DNA of 64,000 nucleotides, taken from NCBI RefSeq assembly GCF_001625365.1, contig NZ_LJJF01000001.1:1364001-1428000 (forward strand), in the 5' to 3' direction. Position 1 is the stretch's first letter. Each line of letters starts with the position of its first letter. The notes beneath the pieces are model-generated. The model did no database searches. It saw nothing but the letters and a program-made list of their open reading frames with translations, and was not told the origin of the DNA. Origin of the DNA: Streptomyces sp. MJM8645. Lineage in GTDB: Bacteria; Actinomycetota; Actinomycetes; Streptomycetales; Streptomycetaceae. Position numbers and translations under genes: made by a program. Shown piece after piece: positions 36,000-45,620 of the stretch.

Positions 36000-37106
36000 T
36001 CACAGGGCGAGGAGCTCCTTGGTGGTGATGGTGAGCAGCTCGGGCCCGCCCTCCTCTGGGGGGCGCACCACGAGCGTGTCCTCGATCCGGACACCGCCCT
36101 TGCCCGGGAGGTGGACCCCTGGGCCGACGGTGACCGGCACGCGGCTGTCCAGTTTACCCATGTCCGACGGACCGAGGCGCGGCGCCTCCCGGATCTCCAG
36201 CCCGATGCCGTGCCCCACCGGGTGCGGGGAGGTCTCGGTGTGGCCGGCCGCCTCCAGGATCTGCCGCGCGGCCCGGTCGGGCACGTACTGCTCCACGCCC
36301 GGTCCGAGCGCCTCCCGGCCGGCCCGCTGGGCCCGGAACACCAGCCGGTGCAGCTCCACCTGCCAGGGCGCGGGGGCGGCGCCGATCACGAAGGTCCGGG
36401 CGGTGGAGACGCCGTAGCCCCGGTACTGGGCGCCCATCACCACGGTGAGGAAGTCGCCCTCCTCCACCCGGCGGTCGGTCGGCTGGTGGGCGGGCCGGCC
36501 GGAGTGGCTGCCGGTGCCGACGGACACCGGGTAGGCCGCCCGGTCCGCGCCGTGGTCGATCATCCGGCGTTCCAGCTCCATCGCCAGGTGCCGTTCGGTG
36601 CGGCCGACCAGGATCGACTCCAGCAGTTCGCCGAGCGCCTGGTCGGCGATCTCGGCGGCGATCCGCAGGTCGGCGATCTCGTGCTCGTCCTTGACCACCC
36701 GCAGCCGCTCGACCACCTGCGCCAGGTCGGCCAGCCGGGCCCCCTCCGCCAGGCTCGCCACCGCGCGGTGGCGGCTGACGGTCAGGTCGTGCTCCTCCAC
36801 CGCGAGGTCCGCCACGCCCAGTCGCGCGGCGGCGGCGGCCGCCGCCAGGGCGGTGTCCGCCGCGGCCGCCACCGGCACCTGGGTGACGTCCGGCGCGATC
36901 AGGTGCTCCCCGGTGTCGTCCGGCGGCAGATCGTCCGGCACTGCCAGCAGCACCCGCTCCCGGGTCAGCAGCAGCGTCGCCCCGCAGGGCGCGCAGCCCG
37001 TCAGATACCGCACGTTCGCCGCCCGGGTGATCAGCGCCGCATCGGCCCCGGCCGCACTGCAGTGCTCCCTCACCCGCTCCCGCCGACCCGCGTACGCATC
37101 AGACAT
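36000..37106 (-). CDS. M24 (Xaa-Pro aminopeptidase-like) protein with lost metal ligands
   Basis: 368-residue protein with the creatinase-like N-terminal domain and the pita-bread M24 domain, as in PepQ/PepP. The five-ligand metal site D-D-H-E-E is largely gone. The first Asp position reads VVMGA (V223), the second GYGVSTARTF (S234), and the usual E-P-G Glu is Gly (VTVGPG, G328). His299 (VGHGIGL) and Glu342 (VRIEDT) remain. A working dinuclear metallopeptidase is therefore unlikely. Position just upstream of efp-nusB is conserved in streptomycetes, which suggests a kept non-catalytic or altered role. ATG at 37106. Confidence 0.85.
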   Translation of the reverse strand: MSDAYAGRRERVREHCSAAGADAALITRAANVRYLTGCAPCGATLLLTRERVLLAVPDDLPPDDTGEHLIAPDVTQVPVAAAADTALAAAAAAARLGVADLAVEEHDLTVSRHRAVASLAEGARLADLAQVVERLRVVKDEHEIADLRIAAEIADQALGELLESILVGRTERHLAMELERRMIDHGADRAAYPVSVGTGSHSGRPAHQPTDRRVEEGDFLTVVMGAQYRGYGVSTARTFVIGAAPAPWQVELHRLVFRAQRAGREALGPGVEQYVPDRAARQILEAAGHTETSPHPVGHGIGLEIREAPRLGPSDMGKLDSRVPVTVGPGVHLPGKGGVRIEDTLVVRPPEEGGPELLTITTKELLAL

Positions 37107-37196
37107 GCGTCGAGCCTACGAACCCCCACCCCGATCCGCCCGCCGAGCACCCCCGACAGGGCGCGCTCCCGCCCCCGCACGCCCCCTTCGTGGTCG

Positions 37197-37370
37197 CTAC
37201 GCCCCCTCCGGATCGATCAGGCCGCGGCGGTAGGCGGGGACCAGGTTCTGGGGGACGAGCAGTTCGCGGCCGTTGAGGGTGATCGGGACGAGCTTCGGGG
37301 CCTTGCCCTTCCACTGGGCCCGGCGGTGCCGGGTGTTGCTGCGGGACGTCTTGCGCTTGGGGACGGCCAT
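37197..37370 (-). CDS. rpmF: Ribosomal protein bL32, zinc-free (C-) form
   Basis: 57-residue L32 starting [20 protein letters not shown]. No Cys at all, whereas zinc-binding L32 carries two C-x-x-C pairs in its second half; here that half reads [20 protein letters not shown]. It is thus a C- paralogue meant for zinc shortage. ATG at 37370 has an AAGGAG site five bases away. Last gene of the minus-strand run rpmB-rpsN-COG0523-rpsR-rpmF. Confidence 0.92.
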   Translation of the reverse strand: MAVPKRKTSRSNTRHRRAQWKGKAPKLVPITLNGRELLVPQNLVPAYRRGLIDPEGA

Positions 37371-37418
37371 CGGGGGCTCCTTGTCGGGTGATAGTGACGG
37401 TGGTGACGGCAGCGACGG

Positions 37419-37655
37419 CTACCGGGTGGTGCCGGCGGCGTACGGGAGGAGGGCCATCTCGCGGGCGTTCTTGACGGCCCTGGCCACGGCGCGCTGCTGC
37501 TGGACGGTGAGCCGGGTGACGCGGCGGCTCCGGATCTTGCCGCGGTCGGAGACGAAGCGCCGCAGCAGGTCGGTGTCCTTGTAGTCGATGTACTCGATGC
37601 CGGCCGCGAACAGCGGGTTCGGCCGGTCCTTGGGCGGGTTCGGTCGCTTACGCAC
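37419..37655 (-). CDS. rpsR: Ribosomal protein bS18, zinc-free (C-) form
   Basis: 78-residue S18 starting [20 protein letters not shown]. The core [20 protein letters not shown] and the end [14 protein letters not shown] are family-typical. The Cys residues of the streptomycete zinc-binding form (C-x-x-C near residue 14) are missing, so this is the C- paralogue. Lies 12 bp after the COG0523 gene on the same strand. Expected to be Zur-regulated with its neighbours. Confidence 0.93.
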   Translation of the reverse strand: MRKRPNPPKDRPNPLFAAGIEYIDYKDTDLLRRFVSDRGKIRSRRVTRLTVQQQRAVARAVKNAREMALLPYAAGTTR

Positions 37656-37667
37656 AGTGACGGCTCC

Positions 37668-38843
37668 TCAGTGAACGGGGTCGAGCAGGTCCCGGAAGGC
37701 GTCCGGCAGGGCCTTCCAGCCGGGTTCGCCGGCGGCGAGTTCGGCGTCGGTGAGCAGACAGGAGTCGAGCAGCCCGGTGACACCGTCGACGTCCAGGCCC
37801 TCGGCGGTGAAGCTGAGCTGCTGCACCCGGTCGCCGTGCAGCGGGTGCCAGTCGAGGGCGGCGGCGGCCCGGCGGGCTGGCGGGTACAGCTCCCAGGCGG
37901 CGTCGGGCAGGGAGGTGAGCCAGGGCCCGCACTCCTCGACCGCGAGGTTGGCCCCGGCGGCGTCCCAGGCGAGCATCAGGTCGGGCCGGTTGGCCAGCCA
38001 GAAGCGGCCGCGGCTGCGCTGGGCGGCGGGGACAAGCAGCTCCAGCGCCCGGTGCAGCCGCTCGGGGTGCAGCGGGCGGCGGCGCTCCCAGACCAGCGTG
38101 GTGACGCCGGCCTCGTCGCTCTCCTGCGGGAGCAGCGCGATCGCCGGGTTGACCCGGTCGCGGGCGGCGGCGACGTCGAAGCCGCCGAGGGCGGCCCGGG
38201 TGAGCGCGCCGGTGCCGAGCCGGACGACCCGGGCGGTGGGGTGGAGCTGGCGGAGCAGCGCGAGCCCGGGCGTGTGCGCCGTCGCGCGCGGGACGGCGAG
38301 GGTGGTGGCGTACTCGACCTGGTGGGCGAGCGCCTCCGCGCGGGTCCGCTGGTCCTGGCGGGCGGTGTGCTCGCCGTGGTCCACCAGGTCGTCGGAGACG
38401 GAGAGTTCGCCGATCAGCCGGTCCGGGTCGACGGCCGTGACCACGCCCGCGAGTTCGACGGCGTCCTCCAGATGGCGGCCGTCCGCCTCTCCCCCGGCGA
38501 TCACCTCGACGGCCGGGTGCGGGTCGCTGCCGCCCCACAGTTCGACGATCGCGAGTCCGTACCGGCCTTCGTCGGCGATCCGCAGCAGTCGCGGCAGCAG
38601 GTCCTCGCGCAGGGCGCAGCAGGGGCAGTCGTTCACCAGCGGGACGTCGGCGGCGTCGAACCCGCCTCCCGCGTCGCGCAGTTCGCGGTGGACGACGCCC
38701 TGCGAGGCCTCCCGCAGGTCATGGTGGAGGACCACCGCGTCCACCGCGGCCGCGGCCAACTCCCGGACGGCGGCGCGGCGTTCGGCGGCATGCAGTCCTG
38801 CGACGACCACCACGGGCAGCTTGATCCCGTCCACGCCGCTCAC
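37668..38843 (-). CDS. COG0523 (CobW/ZigA-type) protein with degenerate P-loop
   Basis: 391-residue relative of zinc metallochaperone GTPases. The metal motif C-x-C-C is present as [12 protein letters not shown] (Cys73, 75, 76). A C-terminal CobW_C-like half ([20 protein letters not shown], then [20 protein letters not shown]) is full length. But the Walker A loop, normally G-x-x-G-x-G-K-T-T, reads [12 protein letters not shown] (15-26) with no G-K-[ST]. GTP hydrolysis is doubtful. GTG start at 38843 overlaps the rpsN stop by 4 bp. Location among C- ribosomal proteins points to a zinc-starvation role. Confidence 0.82.
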   Translation of the reverse strand: MSGVDGIKLPVVVVAGLHAAERRAAVRELAAAAVDAVVLHHDLREASQGVVHRELRDAGGGFDAADVPLVNDCPCCALREDLLPRLLRIADEGRYGLAIVELWGGSDPHPAVEVIAGGEADGRHLEDAVELAGVVTAVDPDRLIGELSVSDDLVDHGEHTARQDQRTRAEALAHQVEYATTLAVPRATAHTPGLALLRQLHPTARVVRLGTGALTRAALGGFDVAAARDRVNPAIALLPQESDEAGVTTLVWERRRPLHPERLHRALELLVPAAQRSRGRFWLANRPDLMLAWDAAGANLAVEECGPWLTSLPDAAWELYPPARRAAAALDWHPLHGDRVQQLSFTAEGLDVDGVTGLLDSCLLTDAELAAGEPGWKALPDAFRDLLDPVH

Positions 38844-39145
38844 CAGCTGGCCTTGCGGACGCCGGGCAGGTGGCCGGCGTGGGCGTGGACGCGGAGGTTG
38901 ACCCGGGAGAGGCCGAAGGCCCGCAGGTAGCCGCGGGGGCGGCCGTCGACGGCGTCGCGGTTGCGGATCCGGGTGGCGCTGGCGTCGCGGGGCTGGCGGG
39001 CGAGTTCGGCCTGGGCGGCGGCGCGTTCGGCGGGGGCGGTGCCGGGGTGGGCGATGATCCGCTTGAGCTCGGCGCGGCGCTCGGCGTACCGGGCCACGAC
39101 GGCGCGGCGCTGCTCGTTCTTGGCGATCTTGCTCTGCTTGGCCAT
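38840..39145 (-). CDS. rpsN: Ribosomal protein uS14, zinc-free (C-) form
   Basis: 101-residue S14 starting [20 protein letters not shown] and ending in the family's [20 protein letters not shown] segment. No Cys, and the long form rather than the 61-residue zinc-binding one. ATG overlaps the rpmB stop by one base (TGATG), so translation is coupled. Second gene of the Zur-type run. Confidence 0.94.
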   Translation of the reverse strand: MAKQSKIAKNEQRRAVVARYAERRAELKRIIAHPGTAPAERAAAQAELARQPRDASATRIRNRDAVDGRPRGYLRAFGLSRVNLRVHAHAGHLPGVRKASW

Positions 39146-39381
39146 CAGACCTTCCCCCCTCGGGCGCGGATGCGGGCGACGGCGGCCTCGATTCCGATCG
39201 TGTCGATGGTGCGGATGCCCTTGGCGCTGAGGGTGAGCCGAACGTACCGGCCCTCGCCGGGCAGCCAGTAGCGCTTGTGCTGGATGTTGGGGTCGAAGCG
39301 GCGGCGGGTGCGGCGGTGCGAGTGCGAGATCGCGTTGCCGAATCCGGGCTTGCGGCCGGTGAGTTGGCAGTGGGCGGACAT
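39145..39381 (-). CDS. rpmB: Ribosomal protein bL28, zinc-free (C-) form
   Basis: 78-residue L28 starting [20 protein letters not shown]. Only one Cys (position 5) remains of the C-x-x-C...C-x-x-C set, and the C-terminal Cys pair is absent, so it cannot form a zinc ribbon. [20 protein letters not shown] is typical. ATG at 39381 with a GGGAG site. It is the first gene of the minus-strand run, 54 bp from a Zur-like site shared with rpmG. Confidence 0.93.
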   Translation of the reverse strand: MSAHCQLTGRKPGFGNAISHSHRRTRRRFDPNIQHKRYWLPGEGRYVRLTLSAKGIRTIDTIGIEAAVARIRARGGKV

Positions 39382-39434
39382 GGGTGCTCCCTGACGTCCG
39401 GGAATGGGCAGGACGGAGCTCACGTTACACCAGA

Positions 39435-39455
39435 TGAAAATGACTTCCATTTCGA
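39435..39455. promoter_or_regulatory. Zur-like operator between rpmB and rpmG
   Basis: An imperfect palindrome with half-sites TGAAAATGA and CATTTCGA sits in an AT-rich island in the divergent gap. It resembles actinobacterial Zur boxes (TGAAAATGATTTTCA-like). The genes on both sides encode zinc-free ribosomal paralogues, the classic Zur targets, so repression in zinc-replete cells is expected. Confidence 0.7.
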
Positions 39456-39522
39456 TGTACGGTTTCGCTCCGGCCCCGAACACCCCGCCAACCCGCCAAC
39501 CCGCCAACCCGGGAGGACACCC

Positions 39523-39687
39523 ATGGCCCGTAGTGAACTGCGCCCCGTCATCAAGCTCCGCTCCACCGCCGGCACCGGCTACACGTACGTGACCCGCAAG
39601 AACCGCCGCAACGACCCGGACCGGATGGTCCTGCGCAAGTACGACCCGGTCACGCGCCGGCACGTCGACTTCCGCGAAGAGCGCTGA
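39523..39687 (+). CDS. rpmG: Ribosomal protein bL33, zinc-free (C-) form
   Basis: 54-residue L33 starting [20 protein letters not shown] and continuing [20 protein letters not shown]. The two C-x-x-C pairs of the zinc form are replaced by Ser/Thr/Ala/Pro-type residues. ATG at 39523 has a GGGAGG site. Divergent from the rpmB run across the Zur-like site. An 8-bp repeat (CGCCAACC, three copies, about 39486-39509) lies in its leader. Confidence 0.93.
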   Translation: MARSELRPVIKLRSTAGTGYTYVTRKNRRNDPDRMVLRKYDPVTRRHVDFREER

Positions 39688-39764
39688 ACCCCGCCCGCCC
39701 GAACTGAACCCCGCACCGACGGAACGCCGACCCGCAGCGACCCGTACCGCCCCGCAGCGACGAA

Positions 39765-39802
39765 ACGGCGCCTCCCCCGAGGGATCCCGGGGGAGGCGCC
39801 GT
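39765..39802. terminator. Bidirectional terminator, rpmG / Ni-Co transporter
   Basis: Perfect 14-bp stem ACGGCGCCTCCCCC (39765-39778) with GGGGGAGGCGCCGT (39789-39802), between converging genes. Confidence 0.8.
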
Positions 39803-39836
39803 CGCTGCTCGCAGCCGTCGCCGCTCGCAACCGTCA

Positions 39837-40949
39837 CTACTCGGCGGCCACCCAGCGCTTCTCCACCCGGGCCAGCTTCCAGTAGGCGATCGCCGCGGCC
39901 CAGACCACCACGAACAGCCCGGCGATCGCGTAGCCGACGTTGTCCAGCGAGATGCCCGCGATCCAGCCGGTGACCGGGTCGGTCAGATCGAGCTTCTCGT
40001 GCAGCACGCCGACCAGCTCGATGGTGCCGATGACGAAGGCCACCGCGATCGACAGCCCGGTGATCGTCAGGTTGTAGTAGACCTTCCGGACCGGGTTGGC
40101 GAAGGCCCACTGGTACGCGAAGTTCATGAACGTCCCGTCCAGGGTGTCGAACAGGCTCATCCCGGCCGCGAACAGCAGCGGCAGGCAGACGATCGCGTAC
40201 CAGGGCAGCCCGGCCGCCGCGCCCGACCCGGCCATCACCATCAGGGTGACCTCGGTCGCGGTGTCGAAGCCCAGCCCCAGCACCATGCCCACCGGGAACA
40301 TCTGCCCGGGCCGGGTGATCGAGCGGGTCGCCCGGTTCAGCACCCGGGCCATGAAGCCGCGCGAGTTGAGGTGCTCCTCCAGCTGCGCCTCGTCGTACGA
40401 CCCGGCCCGCATCGCCCGGAACACCTTGAGGATGCCGAGCAGCGCGGCCAGGTTGAGCGCGCCGATCAGGTAGAGGAACGCGCCGGAGGCCGTCGTGCCG
40501 ACCATCCCGAGCCACTTGTGGGTGGTCGAGTCGTCGTCCATCAGCGTGCTGGCCAGCTGCGCGCCGCCCGCCACCAGGGCGGCCATCAGCACCACCATCG
40601 AGGAGTGCCCGAGGGCGAACCAGAAGCCGACCGAGACCGGCCGCTTGCCGTCCGCCATCAGCTTGCGGGTGGTGTTGTCGATCACCGCGATGTGGTCGGC
40701 GTCGAAGGCGTGCCGCATGCCGAGGGTGTACGCGGTGATCCCCAGGCCCACCCCGAAGACCTGGGTGCCGACCGCGTAGTTGTGGGGCGCGACCAGGAAG
40801 ATGAGCGTCCCGAACGCCACCACGTGCATGGCCAGGATCACCCCCATCAGCCCGGCCGTGCGAACGGTGTCCTCGCGCTTCCAGCGGAACGTGGGCAGCA
40901 CGGACGGTGTCGCCGGCGCCTCGGCGGCGGCGGTTTCGGGCAGGGTCAT
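39837..40949 (-). CDS. NiCoT-family nickel/cobalt transporter
   Basis: 370-residue permease of the HoxN/NixA (NiCoT) family, with about eight hydrophobic helices. The family signature H-x4-D-H is present as [18 protein letters not shown] in helix 2. [14 protein letters not shown] and [12 protein letters not shown] match the second and third NiCoT motifs. Given the cobalamin riboswitch ahead of it, cobalt for B12 is the likely substrate. ATG at 40949 chosen; a GTG three codons earlier also has a possible GAGGTG site. Confidence 0.92.
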   Translation of the reverse strand: MTLPETAAAEAPATPSVLPTFRWKREDTVRTAGLMGVILAMHVVAFGTLIFLVAPHNYAVGTQVFGVGLGITAYTLGMRHAFDADHIAVIDNTTRKLMADGKRPVSVGFWFALGHSSMVVLMAALVAGGAQLASTLMDDDSTTHKWLGMVGTTASGAFLYLIGALNLAALLGILKVFRAMRAGSYDEAQLEEHLNSRGFMARVLNRATRSITRPGQMFPVGMVLGLGFDTATEVTLMVMAGSGAAAGLPWYAIVCLPLLFAAGMSLFDTLDGTFMNFAYQWAFANPVRKVYYNLTITGLSIAVAFVIGTIELVGVLHEKLDLTDPVTGWIAGISLDNVGYAIAGLFVVVWAAAIAYWKLARVEKRWVAAE

Positions 40950-40984
40950 TCGGGTCACGCTCCAGCACCTCGTGGAAACACTTC

Positions 40985-41195
40985 GTGAGATGCCGTGGCC
41001 GGTCTCCTGGCTTACGGGGGTCCCGTACCCGCCTTCCCAGGTGCGCGAGGCTCCCAGTGGCGTCGTGGGTACGGACGTCTCTCCATCGTCGACGATCACG
41101 ATGGCCCGATCACAGTGGCGAGGGCCGCTCCGGACTGGGACCCCTGAGGATCCGTCACCGGTCTTCCCGAGCACCACGGCGGGGAACACCGTAGG
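40985..41195 (-). ncRNA. Cobalamin (B12) riboswitch
   Basis: On the minus strand, ahead of the Ni/Co transporter, the B12 box AAGCCAGGAGACCGGCC (40997-41013) matches the AdoCbl riboswitch consensus. Upstream are the other conserved segments (GCCACTGTG near 41117 and GCCACTGGGA near 41057; GGGAAG near 41170). Total length about 200 bases. It should lower transporter expression when cobalamin is abundant. The exact ends are estimates. Confidence 0.85.
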
Positions 41196-41223
41196 GGCCA
41201 GGACCCACCCTTGCAAGGCTGCG

Positions 41224-41237
41224 CACCTGCGCAGGTG
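41224..41237. promoter_or_regulatory. Palindromic operator candidate of the ArsR gene
   Basis: CACCTGCGCAGGTG is a perfect 14-bp palindrome between the riboswitch and the arsR start, in the divergent region. It is placed to act on both the arsR gene and the transporter promoter. Sequence specificity is not recognised. Confidence 0.5.
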
Positions 41238-41274
41238 TCCAGGATCACAGGCCCCCTCCTGCAACAATGTGCGC

Positions 41275-41658
41275 ATGCATCTCGTACCGGCCGACCGCGC
41301 GGGCCACCGCACCATCGACGGACACCGGGTCTGCGAGGCCATCGCCGCGATCGGCGACCCCGCGCACGTCCGCACCTGGGCCGAGCGGTTCTCCCTGCTC
41401 GCCGACCCCGGGCGGCTCGCCCTCCTGCTCGCCCTCCACCGGGCCGGCCCGCTCGCCGTCTCCGACCTCGCCGTCGCCACCGGCATGCGCGACCCCGCCG
41501 TGTCCCAGGCCCTGCGACTGCTCCGCACCGCGGGCGTGGTCACCGGGGACAAGGACGGGCGGGTCGTGCGCTACCGGCTCGTGGACGAGGCCATGCGCCC
41601 CCTCCTCGACGCGTGCGCCGCCGCCGAACACCACGAGCCCACCGCGGCCGTCGGCTGA
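41275..41658 (+). CDS. ArsR/SmtB-family metal-responsive regulator
   Basis: 127-residue winged-helix repressor. The HTH is around residues 61-84 (SDLAVATGMRDPAVSQALRL) and the wing is GVVTGDKDGRVVRYRL. Possible metal ligands are His2, His11 and His17 at the N-terminus and Asp112, Cys114, His119 and His120 in the last helix (LLDACAAAEHHE), laid out like nickel/cobalt sensors of the NmtR type. The divergent NiCoT transporter gene supports a Ni/Co role. ATG at 41275; a GTG two codons earlier is possible. Confidence 0.85.
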   Translation: MHLVPADRAGHRTIDGHRVCEAIAAIGDPAHVRTWAERFSLLADPGRLALLLALHRAGPLAVSDLAVATGMRDPAVSQALRLLRTAGVVTGDKDGRVVRYRLVDEAMRPLLDACAAAEHHEPTAAVG

Positions 41659-41690
41659 CCGGCCCCCCGGAGGACACGCCGGGGGGCCGG
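41659..41690. terminator. Bidirectional terminator, arsR / nei
   Basis: Perfect 12-bp stem CCGGCCCCCCGG (41659-41670) with CCGGGGGGCCGG (41679-41690), directly after the arsR stop and 21 bases from the stop of the converging gene. Confidence 0.75.
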
Positions 41691-41711
41691 CCGGAGCAAC
41701 CGCGGACCCGG

Positions 41712-42521
41712 TCAGGCCGCCTGGCAGGTGGGGCACCAGAAGAGGTTGCGCGCGGCGTGCTGCTCCGCCCGGACGTCGGTGCCGCAGACCAGGCAGGGCA
41801 TCGCGGCCCGCCGGTAGACGTACACCTCGCCGCCGTGGTCGTCGACGCGCGGCGGGCGGCCCATCGCCTCGGGGGTGTGCTCGGGCCGGACGGTGTCGAT
41901 CCGGCCCGCGCCGACGCCCTCGTGCATCAGGGCGACCAGGTCGGCCCAGATCGCGTCCCACTCGCCCCGGGTGAGGTCGCGGCCGGCGCGGTGCGGGTTG
42001 ATCCCGTGGCGGAACAGCACCTCGGCCCGGTAGACGTTGCCCACCCCGGCCAGCACCTTCTGGTCCATCAGCAGCGCGGCGACGGTCGTCCGGCTCGCCG
42101 ATATCCGGCGCCAGGCGGCCTGCGGATCGGCGTCGGCGCGCAGCGGGTCGGGGCCCAGCCGGGCGGCGACGGCGGCCTTCTCCGCGCCGGTGACCAGCGC
42201 GCAGGTGTTGGGGCCGCGCAGGTCGGCGTAGCCGTCGTCGTTGGCCAGCCGCAGCCGGACCAGGCCGACCGGCTCGGGCGCGGGCCCGGTGCCGAAGGCG
42301 AAGCCGCCGTAGAGGCCGAGGTGGACGTGCACCCAGCCGCCCTCCTCGAAGCCGAGGAACAGGTGCTTGCCGACGGCTTCGGCCGCGGTGAGCAGCTGCC
42401 CGTCGATGGCCTTGGCCTCGTCGGCGAACCGGCCCTGCGGGCTGGACACCTCGACCGGGCGGCCGCCGAAGGCCTTCCGGTTCTCGGCGGCGAGGCGGTG
42501 GATGATGTGGCCTTCCGGCAC
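41712..42521 (-). CDS. Fpg/Nei-family DNA glycosylase-lyase
   Basis: 269-residue base-excision enzyme. Start is the GTG that gives PEGH at once: Pro2 (Schiff-base nucleophile) and Glu3 of the family, PEGHIIHRLAAEN. The helix-two-turn-helix ALLMDQKVLAGVGNVYRAEV and the zinc finger C-x2-C-x16-C-x2-C (CLVC...CPTC, near residues 243-265) are intact. It resembles streptomycete Nei1/Nei2-type enzymes rather than MutM. Oxidised-base repair is the likely job. The frame is open further upstream, but only this start exposes the N-terminal Pro. Confidence 0.92.
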   Translation of the reverse strand: MPEGHIIHRLAAENRKAFGGRPVEVSSPQGRFADEAKAIDGQLLTAAEAVGKHLFLGFEEGGWVHVHLGLYGGFAFGTGPAPEPVGLVRLRLANDDGYADLRGPNTCALVTGAEKAAVAARLGPDPLRADADPQAAWRRISASRTTVAALLMDQKVLAGVGNVYRAEVLFRHGINPHRAGRDLTRGEWDAIWADLVALMHEGVGAGRIDTVRPEHTPEAMGRPPRVDDHGGEVYVYRRAAMPCLVCGTDVRAEQHAARNLFWCPTCQAA

Positions 42522-42601
42522 GGGCGTCAGCTCCCCCGGGGTGGTTCGACAGGACCCGCACATCATCGCAGTCGGCACCGACAGCGCCGGATCGTCGCAG
42601 G

Positions 42602-43492
42602 TCAGCGGACCGGCATGCCCATCAGCCGGGCCAGGATGACGCGGTCCAGCTCGGCGGCGGTGCCGGCCACGTCCAGGTACGAGTTGTCGATGATCGGCAG
42701 CCCGGAGTTGTACCAGCCGGCCATCCGGCCGTGGATCCGCGCCACCTCCTCGTCACCGAGCCGCCGGGTGCCGCCGCGCCGGGCGTTGCGGTGCAGCACG
42801 GAGTCCAGGCTGGGCAGCAGCACGACCGGGATCATGCCGGGGCCGATGTGCCGCTTCCAGCCGCCGAGGCCGATGGCCGGGCGGTCCGGGAAGACGGCGT
42901 CGTCGATGATGCAGGAGATGCCGTTGGCGAGGTAGTTGCGGCAGGCGAAGCCGCAGGTGCGGCGGGCCAGCCGGTACTGCGCCTCGGAGGCGTTGTTCCA
43001 GCCGGACTGCGGGTTGGCGAAGCCGGACTGCACCCACTCGCGGACGTCGTCCAGGCTGATGTGCGCGGTCGGGCTGGGCCGGCGCTCGGCCCAGTACCGG
43101 GCGACGGTGGTCTTGCCCGCCCCGGCCGGGCCGATCAGCAGGACGGCGATCGGACTGGCGGGCGCGTGCCGCTGCGGCGGGTGGGCGGGGAGTTGCACGG
43201 GCGCGCCGGAAGGCAGCACGAAGTGCCCGGTGGCCCCGACGGGGACCGGCGCACTGGGCGCGGGCGCGGGTGCGGCCGGAGCGGGCGCGGAGACAGGAGC
43301 CGGAGCGGGCGGCACGGGAGCAGGCGGCACCGGAACGAGCGGCACCGGAGCGGCCGGAGCCGGCGGCGCAGCGGCGGGAACAGGGGCCGGAACGGGCGGC
43401 ACCGGCGGCGGCGCGGCGGCCCCCGACGGCTGCGGCCCCGGCGGAGCGGCGGGACGCGGCGGGACGTGCCCACCCCCGGCGTACTGCGTCAC
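42602..43492 (-). CDS. Proline-rich P-loop ATP-binding protein
   Basis: 296-residue protein. Residues of about 1-115 are an Ala/Pro-rich, probably disordered segment with many PVP/PAP units. The C-terminal part is a kinase-like P-loop domain: Walker A LLIGPAGAGKTTVARYWAER, SLDDVREWVQSGFANPQSGW, and CIIDDAVFPDRPAIGLGGWK. It resembles zeta-toxin/AAA_33-type kinases in layout. Substrate unknown. GTG at 43492 follows GGGAGG; a GTG two codons earlier overlaps that site. A hairpin cuts it off from the aro genes upstream. Confidence 0.72.
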   Translation of the reverse strand: MTQYAGGGHVPPRPAAPPGPQPSGAAAPPPVPPVPAPVPAAAPPAPAAPVPLVPVPPAPVPPAPAPVSAPAPAAPAPAPSAPVPVGATGHFVLPSGAPVQLPAHPPQRHAPASPIAVLLIGPAGAGKTTVARYWAERRPSPTAHISLDDVREWVQSGFANPQSGWNNASEAQYRLARRTCGFACRNYLANGISCIIDDAVFPDRPAIGLGGWKRHIGPGMIPVVLLPSLDSVLHRNARRGGTRRLGDEEVARIHGRMAGWYNSGLPIIDNSYLDVAGTAAELDRVILARLMGMPVR

Positions 43493-43530
43493 GGTCACCT
43501 CCCGACACCTCTCAGCGGGGAGACTACACG

Positions 43531-43567
43531 GCGGCCCGGCGGCGGGCACAGTCCGCCGCCGGGCCGC
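43531..43567 (-). terminator. Terminator after aroQ
   Basis: Perfect 15-bp stem GCGGCCCGGCGGCGG (43531-43545) with CCGCCGCCGGGCCGC (43553-43567), 11 bases past the aroQ stop. It ends the aroC-aroK-aroB-aroQ run. Confidence 0.8.
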
Positions 43568-43577
43568 TGACCAGGCG

Positions 43578-45616
<2,039 letters not shown>

Positions 45617-45620
<4 letters not shown>

